Shown in pieces: positions 40,788 to 48,492 of a stretch of DNA of 64,000 bases. Origin of the DNA: Psychromarinibacter sediminicola (GTDB lineage: Bacteria; Pseudomonadota; Alphaproteobacteria; Rhodobacterales; Rhodobacteraceae); the NCBI RefSeq assembly GCF_029168335.1, contig NZ_JARGYC010000022.1:1-64000 (forward strand), given 5' to 3'. Position numbers and translations under genes: made by a program. Numbering within the stretch: position 1 is the stretch's first letter; each line of letters starts with the position of its first letter. Below the pieces are notes generated by a model. That model saw nothing but the letters and a program-made list of their open reading frames with translations, had not been told where the DNA came from and ran no database searches.

Positions 40788-41419
40788 AGGGAATAGAGCA
40801 TCACATTCCGGAACGGCTGCTGATCGCCTATGCGGCGGGCACGCTGCCCAAGGGCTTCTCGCTGGTCGTGGCCGCGCATGTGTCGATGTGCGACACCTGC
40901 CGCGCCGCGCTGGAGGCGCATTACGCCATGGGCGGGGCGCTTTTGGAAAAAGAAGGCAAGGCGGCTGTGTCCGACGAGATCAAGACCGACCTGATGGCGC
41001 GGCTGGACGAGCCGGCGCCCGAGGAGCCGGTTTTCGGCCGCGACGGTCCCTATCCCGGCCCGGTGATGGCGGCGATGAAGGGCCGCGCGCCGCGCTGGCG
41101 GTCGCTGGGCGCGGGGGTGAAGCAGTCGATCCTGTCGGCGGACGAGACGGGCAGCGTGCGGCTGCTGTCGATCCCGGCCGGACAGGCGGTGCCCGATCAC
41201 GGCCATAGCGGGCTGGAGCTGACGATGGTGCTGCAGGGCGCCTTCGCGGACGAGACCGGCACCTTCGGCGTGGGCGACGTCGAGGTGGCCGACGAAGAGT
41301 TGGAGCACACGCCGACGGCGGCGCCCGGCGACACCTGCATCTGCCTGGCCGCCACCGACGCGCCGCTGCGGTTCAGCGGTTTCCTTCCGCGGGTATTGCA
41401 GCCGTTCTTCGGGATCTGA
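40784..41419 (+). CDS. chrR: ChrR-type zinc anti-sigma factor
   Basis: A 211-residue protein with two zinc modules. The N-terminal anti-sigma domain has the HxxxCxxC zinc motif in AHVSMCDTC (His32, Cys36, Cys39) with the upstream His6. The C-terminal cupin (about 105-195) has ligands in DHGHSGLELTMVL (His139, His141, Glu145) and ELEHTP (His175), matching the ChrR metal site. ChrR holds RpoE inactive and is inactivated by singlet oxygen. It is coupled to rpoE through ATGA. All metal ligands are present, so it should be functional. Confidence 0.95.
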   Translation: MKGIEHHIPERLLIAYAAGTLPKGFSLVVAAHVSMCDTCRAALEAHYAMGGALLEKEGKAAVSDEIKTDLMARLDEPAPEEPVFGRDGPYPGPVMAAMKGRAPRWRSLGAGVKQSILSADETGSVRLLSIPAGQAVPDHGHSGLELTMVLQGAFADETGTFGVGDVEVADEELEHTPTAAPGDTCICLAATDAPLRFSGFLPRVLQPFFGI

Positions 41420-41436
41420 CGGACCGGTTCGGTGGC

Positions 41437-41481
41437 GGGGGCTCGGCCCCCTCTCTGGCCCTCCCCCTGTCAGGGGGAGGG
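41437..41481. terminator. Double palindrome between convergent chrR and phnM
   Basis: GGGGGC-TCG-GCCCCC (41437-41451) is followed by a perfect 23-bp palindrome, CCCTCCCCCTG-T-CAGGGGGAGGG (41459-41481). Lying between two stop codons only 75 bp apart, they probably act as a bidirectional terminator even though T runs are missing. Confidence 0.6.
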
Positions 41482-41494
41482 AAACGCGCGCCGA

Positions 41495-42688
41495 TCAGGC
41501 GATGCGGCGGCCTCGGCTCCAGCTTCCCATGACCACCGGCGAGCGGTCCGTCTCGTGCACGCGCACGAGGTCGGCGCGCTGGCCGGGTTCGATCCGGCCG
41601 CGGTCGGTCAGGCCGGTGGCGCGCGCCGGCGCCTCGGATACGGTGCGGATGGCGCGCGGCAGGTCGTCCCAGAACGCGCCCAGGCGGAAGGCCGACAGCA
41701 GAAGCGCGGCCGGCACGTAGTCGGACGACACGATGTCCAGAAGGTCCATTCCCGCCAGCTCCATCGCCGAGACGTTGCCGGAATGCGACCCGCCCCGGAT
41801 GATGTTGGGCGCCCCCATCATGATGGCGATGCCCTTGTCGCGGCAGGCTTCGGCGGCCTCGACCGTCGTCGGGAACTCCGCCAGCCGGATGCCGTGGTCC
41901 GACGACCTGGCGACATGCTCGGCCGTGGTGTCGTCGTGGCTGGCCAGCACGGCGCCGTAGCGCGCGGCCTCCTTCACCGCCATCGCCTCGTGCCGGTCGC
42001 CGAAGCGGGCGCGCAGGTCCTTCAGCTTGCGGAAATGGGTGTCGATCTCGGCGTCCGTCATGCTGCGCTTGCCGCGCAGGTAGTTGGCGAAAGTCGTCAC
42101 GTCGCGGAACTGGCGCTGGCCCGGCGTGTGGTCCATCAGGCTGACGAGGCCGACGCGGTCGGCGGGGCCGAATTCCTCCATCTCCTCGGTCAGGGTGTTG
42201 GAACAGACCTCGGCGCGCAGGTGCAGGAAATGGCTGATCTTCAGGATGCCCCGGTCGCGCAGCCGCAAGAGCTCGCTGGCCGTGCCGCGGGCGTAACGCT
42301 CGTGCCGGCCCTTGCCGAACAGGACCGAGCCGACGCGCAGGGCGTCGAAGACGGTGGTGATCCCGGTCGCCGCCAGTTCGCCGTCATGCGCAAGGATCGC
42401 GGGGGCCACCGGCCAGTCGACGCCGGGCCGCGGCTGGATGTGGCGCTCCAGGTTGTCGGTGTGCAGTTCGACCAGCCCGGGGATCAGGTAGTCGCCGCCG
42501 CAGTCGAGGGCGCCGGCGGGGACGGCGGCGGTTTCCTCGACCTCCGCGATCGTCTCGCCGTGGAGCGTCACGCGGCCGCGCGCGATGCGGTCTGGCAGGA
42601 CGAGTTGCGCGTTGGCGAGGCAAAGCTCCTGTGCCACATCGGCGTTACCTGGCTCTGGCATCGGGGTCGTCGGGAAAGGAGAGTTCAT
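41495..42688 (-). CDS. phnM: Alpha-D-ribose 1-methylphosphonate 5-triphosphate diphosphatase PhnM
   Basis: A 397-residue amidohydrolase-superfamily enzyme of the C-P lyase pathway; it removes pyrophosphate from the ribose 1-methylphosphonate 5-triphosphate made by PhnGHIL. The first metal site is LIPGLVELHTDNLERHIQPR (about 68-87), the typical HTDN of PhnM. Further signatures are VLASHDDTTAEHV and SDYVPAALLLSAFRL (about 318-332). The start is uncertain: ATG at 42688 shares two bases with the ATG of the divergent DUF1045 gene (CATG), and ATG at 42661 is an alternative that would avoid the clash; neither has a good ribosome binding site. It is separated from phnN by the opposite-strand DUF1045 gene. 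Confidence 0.93.
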   Translation of the reverse strand: MNSPFPTTPMPEPGNADVAQELCLANAQLVLPDRIARGRVTLHGETIAEVEETAAVPAGALDCGGDYLIPGLVELHTDNLERHIQPRPGVDWPVAPAILAHDGELAATGITTVFDALRVGSVLFGKGRHERYARGTASELLRLRDRGILKISHFLHLRAEVCSNTLTEEMEEFGPADRVGLVSLMDHTPGQRQFRDVTTFANYLRGKRSMTDAEIDTHFRKLKDLRARFGDRHEAMAVKEAARYGAVLASHDDTTAEHVARSSDHGIRLAEFPTTVEAAEACRDKGIAIMMGAPNIIRGGSHSGNVSAMELAGMDLLDIVSSDYVPAALLLSAFRLGAFWDDLPRAIRTVSEAPARATGLTDRGRIEPGQRADLVRVHETDRSPVVMGSWSRGRRIA

Positions 42689-43361
42689 GTCAGACCACGT
42701 CCGCTACGCGATTTACTACCTGCCGCCCGCGGGGCCGCTCGCCCGGTTCGGCGCGGCATGGCTTGGATGGGATGTAGACCGGGGGGTGGCCGTCGCACAG
42801 CCGCCGGTCGCGGGGATCGAGGCGTTCACCGCGACGCCGCGGAAATACGGGTTCCACGGGACGTTGAAGCCGCCGTTCCGGCTGGCCGACGGCTGCGACG
42901 TGGGCGCGCTGCACGCGGCTGTGGCGCGGCTGGCGGCGGGCCGGCCCCTGGTCGAGATCGCGGCGCTGGTGCCCGGCGCGCTGGGCCATTTCCTGGCGCT
43001 GGTGCCGCGCGGCGAGGCCGAGGGGCTGCACGCGCTGGCCGCGGCCTGCGTGGCCGATCTGGACGGGTTCCGGGCACCGGCGGGCGCGGCGGAGATGGAC
43101 AAGCGGCGCAAGGCGGGGCTGACCGAGCGGCAGGAGGCGATGCTGCAGCGCTGGGGCTACCCTTACGTGTTCGACGAGTTCCGGTTCCACATGACGCTGA
43201 CCGGCCGGATGGAGCCCGATGCGCTGGCGCGGGTGCAGGCGGAGGTGGAGGCGCGGCTGCCGGATTTGCCCGAGCCGTATGTCATCGACGAGATCGCGCT
43301 GGCCGGGGAGCGGCCGGACGGGATGTTCGAGACGGTGCATCGCTACACCCTCGCCGGGTAG
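42687..43361 (+). CDS. DUF1045 protein, 2H phosphoesterase of phosphonate metabolism
   Basis: A 224-residue protein with the two H-X-T motifs of 2H phosphoesterases: YGFHGTLKPPF (about 53-63) and FRFHMTLTGRM (about 169-179). DUF1045 proteins are found in phosphonate operons and are proposed to act on cyclic ribose phosphate intermediates, in the role PhnP plays elsewhere; no phnP is visible here. The start codon overlaps that of phnM head-to-head, with a strong AAGGAGAG ribosome binding site, and the 3' end overlaps phnN by 19 bp. It is thus transcribed against the rest of the phn cluster. Confidence 0.88.
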   Translation: MSDHVRYAIYYLPPAGPLARFGAAWLGWDVDRGVAVAQPPVAGIEAFTATPRKYGFHGTLKPPFRLADGCDVGALHAAVARLAAGRPLVEIAALVPGALGHFLALVPRGEAEGLHALAAACVADLDGFRAPAGAAEMDKRRKAGLTERQEAMLQRWGYPYVFDEFRFHMTLTGRMEPDALARVQAEVEARLPDLPEPYVIDEIALAGERPDGMFETVHRYTLAG

Positions 43362-43885
43362 AGCGCGGCGAGCGCCGCGTCGACGGCTTCCGACAGCGGG
43401 CCGTCATTGGCGATCTCGACGGCCCGGACGCCCGCCGGCAGGGACATGTCGGCGCGGGCGAGGCGCGTCTCGATGACCTCGCGCGGCTCGCGCCCGCGCC
43501 CGGCGAGGCGTTTCGCCAGGGTCTCGGGCCGGGCCGTGAGGTGCAGGACGACGGCGCCGGGGAAGGCGGCCTGCATCTCGGCCAGCACGCCGCGCGAGAG
43601 GTTCACCAGCATGTCCCGGCCGTCGGCGAGATCGTCGCGGACCGCGGCCGGGATGCCGTAGCGCAGGCCGTGCGCCTGCCAGGAGAGGCAGAAGGCGCCG
43701 GTGGCGGCCATGTGGGCGAAGGCCGTCTCGCCCACCGCCTCGTAGTCCTCGCCGCCCAGGTCCGGGGCGCGGGTGATCACGCGGCGGACGATGCCGAGAT
43801 CGGGGCGGCGGGCGGCCATCGCGGCCATCACGCTGTCCTTGCCGACGCCCGAGGGCCCGACCACGGCGATCAGCCGGCCGCTCAT
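43343..43885 (-). CDS. phnN: Ribose 1,5-bisphosphokinase PhnN
   Basis: A 180-residue kinase of the guanylate-kinase fold that converts ribose 1,5-bisphosphate to PRPP, the last step of the C-P lyase route. The P-loop is AVVGPSGVGKDSVM (about 7-20), followed by RRVITRAPDLGGEDYEAVGE, typical of PhnN, and VNLSRGVLAEMQAAFP. Its ATG overlaps the phnL stop in ATGA. The last 19 bp overlap the convergent DUF1045 gene. Length is normal. Confidence 0.95.
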   Translation of the reverse strand: MSGRLIAVVGPSGVGKDSVMAAMAARRPDLGIVRRVITRAPDLGGEDYEAVGETAFAHMAATGAFCLSWQAHGLRYGIPAAVRDDLADGRDMLVNLSRGVLAEMQAAFPGAVVLHLTARPETLAKRLAGRGREPREVIETRLARADMSLPAGVRAVEIANDGPLSEAVDAALAALYPARV

Positions 43886-44565
43886 GCCACCCGCTCCGGC
43901 GCGAAGGCGGAGACGTCGACCTCGCGGTCGCAGACGCGGGCGCGGGCGTCGGCGTCGTGGAAGATGCCGACGATGGCGGCGCCACGGGCCTTGGCCTCCT
44001 CGATCAGGGTCAGGACGGTGTCGCGGTTGGCGGCGTCGAGGCTGGCGGTCGGCTCGTCCAGCAGCAGCGCCGGATAGGGATAGGCGAAGCCGCGGGCGAT
44101 GTTCACTCGCTGCTGCTCGCCGCCCGAGAAGGTGGTGGGCGACAGCGTCCAGAGCGTCTCGGGGATGTTGAGCCGGCCCAGCAGCTCTTCGGCCCGGTGC
44201 CGGGCCTCCTCGCTGCCGGTGCCGGTGGCCAGGAGCGGCTCCATCACCACCTCCAGCGTCGGCACGCGCGGGACGACCCGCAGGAACTGGCTGACATAGC
44301 CCAGCGTCTCGCGGCGCAGCGCCAGGATATCGCGGGGCTCCGCCGTGGCCACGTCCACGCCGCCGACCCGGATCGCGCCGCCGGCGGCCAGGTAGTTGCC
44401 GTAGATCATCCGCATCAGCGTGGACTTACCCGCGCCCGACGCCCCGGTCAGCGCCACGCAGTCGCCGGGCGCGACCGACAGCGCCGCGCCCTGCATCACC
44501 GGGATCGCGGCGGCGCCCTGGTTGTGCAGCGTGAAGGTCTTGGAGAGGTCCGCGATCTCGATCAT
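43882..44565 (-). CDS. phnL: C-P lyase ABC-type protein PhnL
   Basis: A 227-residue ABC ATPase of the carbon-phosphorus lyase complex, needed with PhnGHI to make ribose 1-methylphosphonate triphosphate. Walker A is TGASGAGKSTLMRMIYGNYL (about 38-57), the signature is TTFSGGEQQRVNIARGF (about 146-162), and Walker B is ALLLDEPTASLD. YVSQFLRVVPRVP is a typical PhnL Q-loop. ATG at 44565 overlaps the CorA stop in ATGA; an in-frame ATG 15 bases upstream is less likely. In most phn operons phnL directly follows phnK; here a CorA-like gene separates them. Confidence 0.95.
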   Translation of the reverse strand: MIEIADLSKTFTLHNQGAAAIPVMQGAALSVAPGDCVALTGASGAGKSTLMRMIYGNYLAAGGAIRVGGVDVATAEPRDILALRRETLGYVSQFLRVVPRVPTLEVVMEPLLATGTGSEEARHRAEELLGRLNIPETLWTLSPTTFSGGEQQRVNIARGFAYPYPALLLDEPTASLDAANRDTVLTLIEEAKARGAAIVGIFHDADARARVCDREVDVSAFAPERVA

Positions 44566-45542
44566 AGCCAATTCTTCCACTTGAAGACGACATAGGTGCC
44601 CACGGCCGAGACCAGCATCACGAACAGCGAGCCGGGAAAGCCCAGCGGCCAGTCCAGGATGTCCATATGCGTGAAGTTCATGCCGAAGATCGACGCCACC
44701 AGCGTCGGCGGCAGGAACAGCACGGCGACGACCGACAGGATGCGCGCGGTGGCGTTCTGTTCCAGGTTGATCATCCCCAGCGTCGCGTCGACGGTCAGAC
44801 CGATCCGCGAGGACAGGTAGTCGGAATGCACCGCCAGCGCCTTCACGTCGCGGATCAGCCCCTTGGTCAGGTCGCGCACCGTGCTCTCGCGCTTGGTGTT
44901 GCCGAAGAAGATCAGCGCGCGCTCCAGCGACAACAGCGCCAGCCGCACCTGCCCGATCAGCTCGCCCTGGCGGCCCACCTTCTTCAGCGCGGCCTGCAGG
45001 TCTTCCGGCTCGATCTCGGCCTCGCCGAACACGTCGCGGGCGTTGGCGTCCAGCACCTCGCCCGCGCCTTCCAGAAGGTCGGCGAGGCGGGCGATGATCT
45101 CGTCCAGCAGGCTGACGAAGACGCGCTCGGGCGAGGTGCAGTCGGCGACCGCGCGTTCGGGGCGGTTGGCGAAGGTCTGGAAGGAGCGCGGGGCGTGGTG
45201 GCGCACGGTGACCAGCCGCTCGGCGGTGAGGATGAAGGTGACGGGGCCGGAGACCCGCTCCTGTCCGTCCGACTGGCCGGGCAGGATGACGGTCATGTAG
45301 TCGGCCGTGTCGACGCGGTAGAGACGCGAGGAGATCTCGATCTCCTCCATCTCCTCCAGCGTCGGCACCTCGATGCCCAGCGCGCGGACGGCTTCGACCT
45401 GCCGGTCGAGCGGGCGGTAGAGGTCGATCCAGATCGCGTCGTCGGGCAGCGCGGGGACGGGCGCGTCGCGGTCCTCCAGCCGGCTGCCGGGGATGGTCAG
45501 CGCCTGCAGCCCGCGGCCGTCGGTGCGATAGGCCATCAGCAT
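44562..45542 (-). CDS. CorA-family divalent cation transporter inside the phn operon
   Basis: A 326-residue CorA/ZntB-type protein. The large N-terminal cytoplasmic domain includes IDLYRPLDRQVEAVRALGIE and LTAERLVTVRHHAPRSFQTF; a long stalk helix (about 185-265) leads to two C-terminal helices with the FGMNFTHMD motif between them (GMN at about 285-287), the selectivity loop of CorA. It ends in the basic VFKWKNWL. It transports Mg2+ or a similar ion. It lies between phnK (two bases away) and phnL (ATGA overlap), so it is a bona fide member of the phosphonate operon, not a neighbour. C-P lyase steps use Mg-nucleotides and metal enzymes, which may explain the link. Confidence 0.92.
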   Translation of the reverse strand: MLMAYRTDGRGLQALTIPGSRLEDRDAPVPALPDDAIWIDLYRPLDRQVEAVRALGIEVPTLEEMEEIEISSRLYRVDTADYMTVILPGQSDGQERVSGPVTFILTAERLVTVRHHAPRSFQTFANRPERAVADCTSPERVFVSLLDEIIARLADLLEGAGEVLDANARDVFGEAEIEPEDLQAALKKVGRQGELIGQVRLALLSLERALIFFGNTKRESTVRDLTKGLIRDVKALAVHSDYLSSRIGLTVDATLGMINLEQNATARILSVVAVLFLPPTLVASIFGMNFTHMDILDWPLGFPGSLFVMLVSAVGTYVVFKWKNWL

Positions 45543-45544
45543 CG

Positions 45545-46315
45545 TCAGACCTGCAGGACCGAGGAGACGAGAAGCTGGGTGTAGCCGTGCTGCGGGTCGT
45601 CGAGCACCTGGTCGGTCAGGCCGGTCTCGACCACGTCGCCGTCCTTCATCACCATCAGCCGGTGCGCCAGCAGGCGGACCACGGCAAGGTCGTGGGTGAC
45701 CACGATGGCCGACAGCCCCATGTCGCGCACCAGCCCGCGCAAGAGGTCCAGCAGCCGCGCCTGCACGCTGACGTCGAGCCCGCCGGTGGGTTCGTCCATG
45801 AACACCAGCCGCGGGCCGATCACCAGGTTGCGGGCGATCTGCAGCCGCTGCTGCATGCCGCCGGAGAACGCCGTCGGCCGGTCGTCCACCCGGTCGGCGG
45901 CGATCTCCACCCGGCCCAGCCAGTCGACCGCCTGCGTGCGGATGTCGCCGTAATGGCGTGCGCCGACCGCCATCAGCCGCTCGCCCACATTGCCGCCGGC
46001 GCTGACCCCCATGCGCAGCCCGTCGCGGGCGTGCTGGTGGACGAAGGCCCAGTCGGTGCGGCCTAGCATCCGCCGCTCCGGCTCGGACATGGTCAGCGTG
46101 TCGCGGGGGCCGTCGGCGCGGGTGTCGAAGATCACCTCGCCGGTATCCGGCGCCAGCTGGCCGGCGAGGCAATTCAGGAGCGTGGTCTTGCCCGAGCCGC
46201 TTTCGCCCACCACGCCCATCACCTCGCCGGGATAGAGATCGAAGGACACACCGGCACAGCCGATGCGCGCGCCGTAGCGTTTCGTCACGTCCCGGACGGA
46301 AAGAAGCGGTGTCAC
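45545..46315 (-). CDS. phnK: C-P lyase ABC-type protein PhnK
   Basis: A 256-residue ABC ATPase associated with the C-P lyase core. Walker A is GVVGESGSGKTTLLNCLAGQ (about 36-55), the signature is TAFSGGMQQRLQIARNLV (about 151-168), and Walker B is RLVFMDEPTGGLDVSVQAR. HARDGLRMGVSAGGNVGERL is characteristic of PhnK. GTG at 46315 is chosen since AGGAGG lies nine bases upstream; an ATG at 46411 would add an unrelated leader overlapping phnJ. The 92 bp between phnJ and phnK contain a small GC-rich hairpin. Confidence 0.94.
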   Translation of the reverse strand: MTPLLSVRDVTKRYGARIGCAGVSFDLYPGEVMGVVGESGSGKTTLLNCLAGQLAPDTGEVIFDTRADGPRDTLTMSEPERRMLGRTDWAFVHQHARDGLRMGVSAGGNVGERLMAVGARHYGDIRTQAVDWLGRVEIAADRVDDRPTAFSGGMQQRLQIARNLVIGPRLVFMDEPTGGLDVSVQARLLDLLRGLVRDMGLSAIVVTHDLAVVRLLAHRLMVMKDGDVVETGLTDQVLDDPQHGYTQLLVSSVLQV

Positions 46316-46407
46316 GGGCGAACCTCCTGGTGTCGCGATGTGGCTCGGCGCGCCCTTCGGGCTTTTCTCGCCGTCGCGAAGAGCGCCGGACAGGCGCGAT
46401 GAACGGA

Positions 46408-47268
46408 TCATGCCGCGTCCTCCCCCGCCATGTCGCCGCGGTGCCCCGCGGCCCGGCGCGTCTCGCAGTAATCGGTGTCGGAGCAGACGAACATCCGCCC
46501 GCCGGCGTCGTCGGTGATCACCTCGTCCAGGTAGCTGTCCGCCGCCCCGCACAGCCCGCAGGCATGCGGTGCCTTCGACGGGTCGAACGGGTGATCCTCG
46601 AAGTCCAGGCTGACGGCCCGGGTGTAGGGCGGCAGCGCATAGATCCGCTGTTCCCGCCCGGCGCCGAACAGCTGGATCGCCGGGCTGTCCAGCTTGGGAT
46701 TGTCGAATTTCGGGATCGGCGAAGGGTCCATCACGTAGCGCTCCTCCACCTTCACCGGATAGGCGTAGGAGGTGGCGATATGCCCGTGGCGCGAGATATC
46801 CTCGTAGAGCTTCACGTGCATCAGCCCGTATTCCTCCAGCGCATGCATTTTGCGCGTCTCGCTCTCGCGCGGCTCCAGGAACCGCAGGGGTTCGGGGATC
46901 GGCACCTGGTAGACGAGGATCTGGTCCTCGCTCAGCCGTTCCTCGGGGATGCGGTGGCGGGTCTGGATGACCGTCGCCTCGCCCGTGCGCGTCGTCGTGG
47001 CCACCCCCGCCGTGCGCTCGAAGAACCTGCGGATCGACACGGCGTTGGTGGTGTCGTCGGCCCCCTGGTCGATCACCTTGAACCGGTCGCCCGGCGTCAG
47101 CGTCGCGGCCGAGACCTGCACGCCTCCGGTGCCCCAGCCATAGGGCATCGGCATCTCGCGGCTGGCAAACGGCACCTGGTAGCCGGGGATCGCGAGGCCC
47201 TTCAGGATCGCGCGGCGGATCATCCGCTTCGTCTGCTCGTCGAGATAGGCGAAATTGTAGTCGGACAT
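46408..47268 (-). CDS. phnJ: Alpha-D-ribose 1-methylphosphonate 5-phosphate C-P lyase PhnJ
   Basis: A 286-residue radical SAM enzyme that breaks the carbon-phosphorus bond, releasing methane or another alkane. The cluster cysteines are in ACGLCGAADSYLDEV (Cys237, Cys240) and FVCSDTDYCET (Cys262, Cys268), the unusual PhnJ arrangement. The N-terminal glycine region GYQVPFASREMPMPYGWGTG contains the proposed glycyl radical segment. It is complete. Four bases separate its start from the stop of the upstream DMT transporter, so the two are in one operon. Works in complex with PhnGHI and PhnK. Confidence 0.97.
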   Translation of the reverse strand: MSDYNFAYLDEQTKRMIRRAILKGLAIPGYQVPFASREMPMPYGWGTGGVQVSAATLTPGDRFKVIDQGADDTTNAVSIRRFFERTAGVATTTRTGEATVIQTRHRIPEERLSEDQILVYQVPIPEPLRFLEPRESETRKMHALEEYGLMHVKLYEDISRHGHIATSYAYPVKVEERYVMDPSPIPKFDNPKLDSPAIQLFGAGREQRIYALPPYTRAVSLDFEDHPFDPSKAPHACGLCGAADSYLDEVITDDAGGRMFVCSDTDYCETRRAAGHRGDMAGEDAA

Positions 47269-47272
47269 CGGC

Positions 47273-48118
47273 TCAGTTCCGGTTCATGCGCAGCAGGATC
47301 GCGCCGGCGATTGTCATGGCGGTCGACGCGACCTTGGCCAGGCTCAGGCGCTCGTTCAGGATCGTCACGCCGATCAGCAGCGCGAAGACGATGGAGGTTT
47401 CGCGCAGCGCGGTGACATGGGCGATGGGGGCCTGCGTAAAGGCCCAGACCACCAGCAGATAGGCCGTGAAGGAGGCGCCGCCACCCAGGAACAGGTGCCG
47501 GCGCAGGCGCACCGCCTGCCGCAACACGCCGGGACGCACGACCGCCCAGCCCGCGAGGAAGACGACGCCGTCGATCAGCGACAGCCACCCGAAATAGGCC
47601 AGAGCGTCGCCCGTCTGCCGGGCCCCATGCCCGTCGACGATGGAATACCCGGCGATGAAGCCGCCGGTGATCAGCGCCAGCAACGCCGCCTTGCCCTGGA
47701 ACAGCCCGTCCGCCCGTCGCACCAGGCTGGTCGAGGCGATGCCGATCGAGATGGTGACGATCGCGGTCAGTTCGAAGGGGGTGAACGTGGTGCCGAAGAA
47801 CAGGGCCGTGCCCAGCACCACCAGCAGGGGCGATGCGCCGCGCGCGATCGGGTAGACCTGCGTCAGGTCGCCGATCCGGTAGGCCAGGATCAGGAAGACG
47901 TTGTAGCCCAGATGCAGCGCCACGCCGCCCGCGAGCCACGGCCAGACCGCGGGCGCGGGCAGCGGCGCGAATGGGACCAGTGCCAGCCCGCACAGCCCCT
48001 GGCCGAGGATCACGGCGGTCATCGCGGCGGCCTTGTCGGCGCCGCCCTTGACCATCGCGTTCCAGCCCGCGTGCAGCAGGGCCGCCAGCAGGACGATGGC
48101 GAAGACCCCGGCCGTCAT
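47273..48118 (-). CDS. EamA-family (DMT) transporter in the phn operon
   Basis: A 281-residue protein with ten membrane helices in two EamA repeats. It opens FAIVLLAALLHAGWNAMVKG, has LILAYRIGDLTQVYPIARGA (about 75-94) in repeat one and ALRETSIVFALLIGVTILNE in repeat two, typical of DMT exporters. It lies four bases upstream of phnJ, so is co-transcribed with it; related transporters occur in other Rhodobacteraceae phn operons. No phnCDE importer is in the window, so this could move a phosphonate or a pathway product. Direction of transport is unknown. ATG at 48118 fits the first helix; the upstream extension is spurious. Confidence 0.88.
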   Translation of the reverse strand: MTAGVFAIVLLAALLHAGWNAMVKGGADKAAAMTAVILGQGLCGLALVPFAPLPAPAVWPWLAGGVALHLGYNVFLILAYRIGDLTQVYPIARGASPLLVVLGTALFFGTTFTPFELTAIVTISIGIASTSLVRRADGLFQGKAALLALITGGFIAGYSIVDGHGARQTGDALAYFGWLSLIDGVVFLAGWAVVRPGVLRQAVRLRRHLFLGGGASFTAYLLVVWAFTQAPIAHVTALRETSIVFALLIGVTILNERLSLAKVASTAMTIAGAILLRMNRN

Positions 48119-48204
48119 CCGCAGACTCCGTCGTTGCGCCCGGTTCGGGTCACGCTCCTGCCGCCTTTCCGGTGTGAATTGCCTTTGCAATCGAAGGATG
48201 CGCG

Positions 48205-48492
48205 ATGTTCGAGACCTGCAAGGAAACCGTCAGCCCGCTCTGGGCCCTGATCTTCGGCGCGGGCGACGCCTGCATCGAGATGTCGATGTGGTCGATCCTG
48301 CTGCTGATCCTGCCCTTCGCGGCTTTCGTCATGGTGCTGCAGTTCGTCGCGAACCGCCTGCTGTTCGGCCGGCGCGAGCGGCCGGACGCGCCGCGCGAGA
48401 ACCGCCGCCGCGTCCGGCCCAAGGCCGGCCAGCGCGTGGCGCGGCATCTGCGGGAGGCGGACGGCGACCAGAGTCATTCCGCCGCCTCCTGA
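48205..48492 (+). CDS. Small membrane protein on the opposite strand of the phn operon
   Basis: A 95-residue protein: a 25-residue start with two cysteines (FETCKETVSPLWALIFGAGD), one membrane helix (MWSILLLILPFAAFVMVLQF, about 28-47) and a very basic C-terminal half (GRRERPDAPRENRRRVRPKA). AAGGA lies nine bases before ATG. It occupies the 355-bp gap between phnI and the DMT gene and overlaps the phnI end by 19 bp in convergent orientation. The hydrophobic helix and binding site suggest a real gene. No family is recognised. If real, it splits the phn operon with antisense transcription. Confidence 0.55.
   Translation: MFETCKETVSPLWALIFGAGDACIEMSMWSILLLILPFAAFVMVLQFVANRLLFGRRERPDAPRENRRRVRPKAGQRVARHLREADGDQSHSAAS

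Noticed and set aside
41437-41481. Possible CRISPR-like or tandem repeat array of GC palindromes.
   Set aside because: Only two unrelated palindromes, no repeated spacer unit; a bidirectional terminator explains them.
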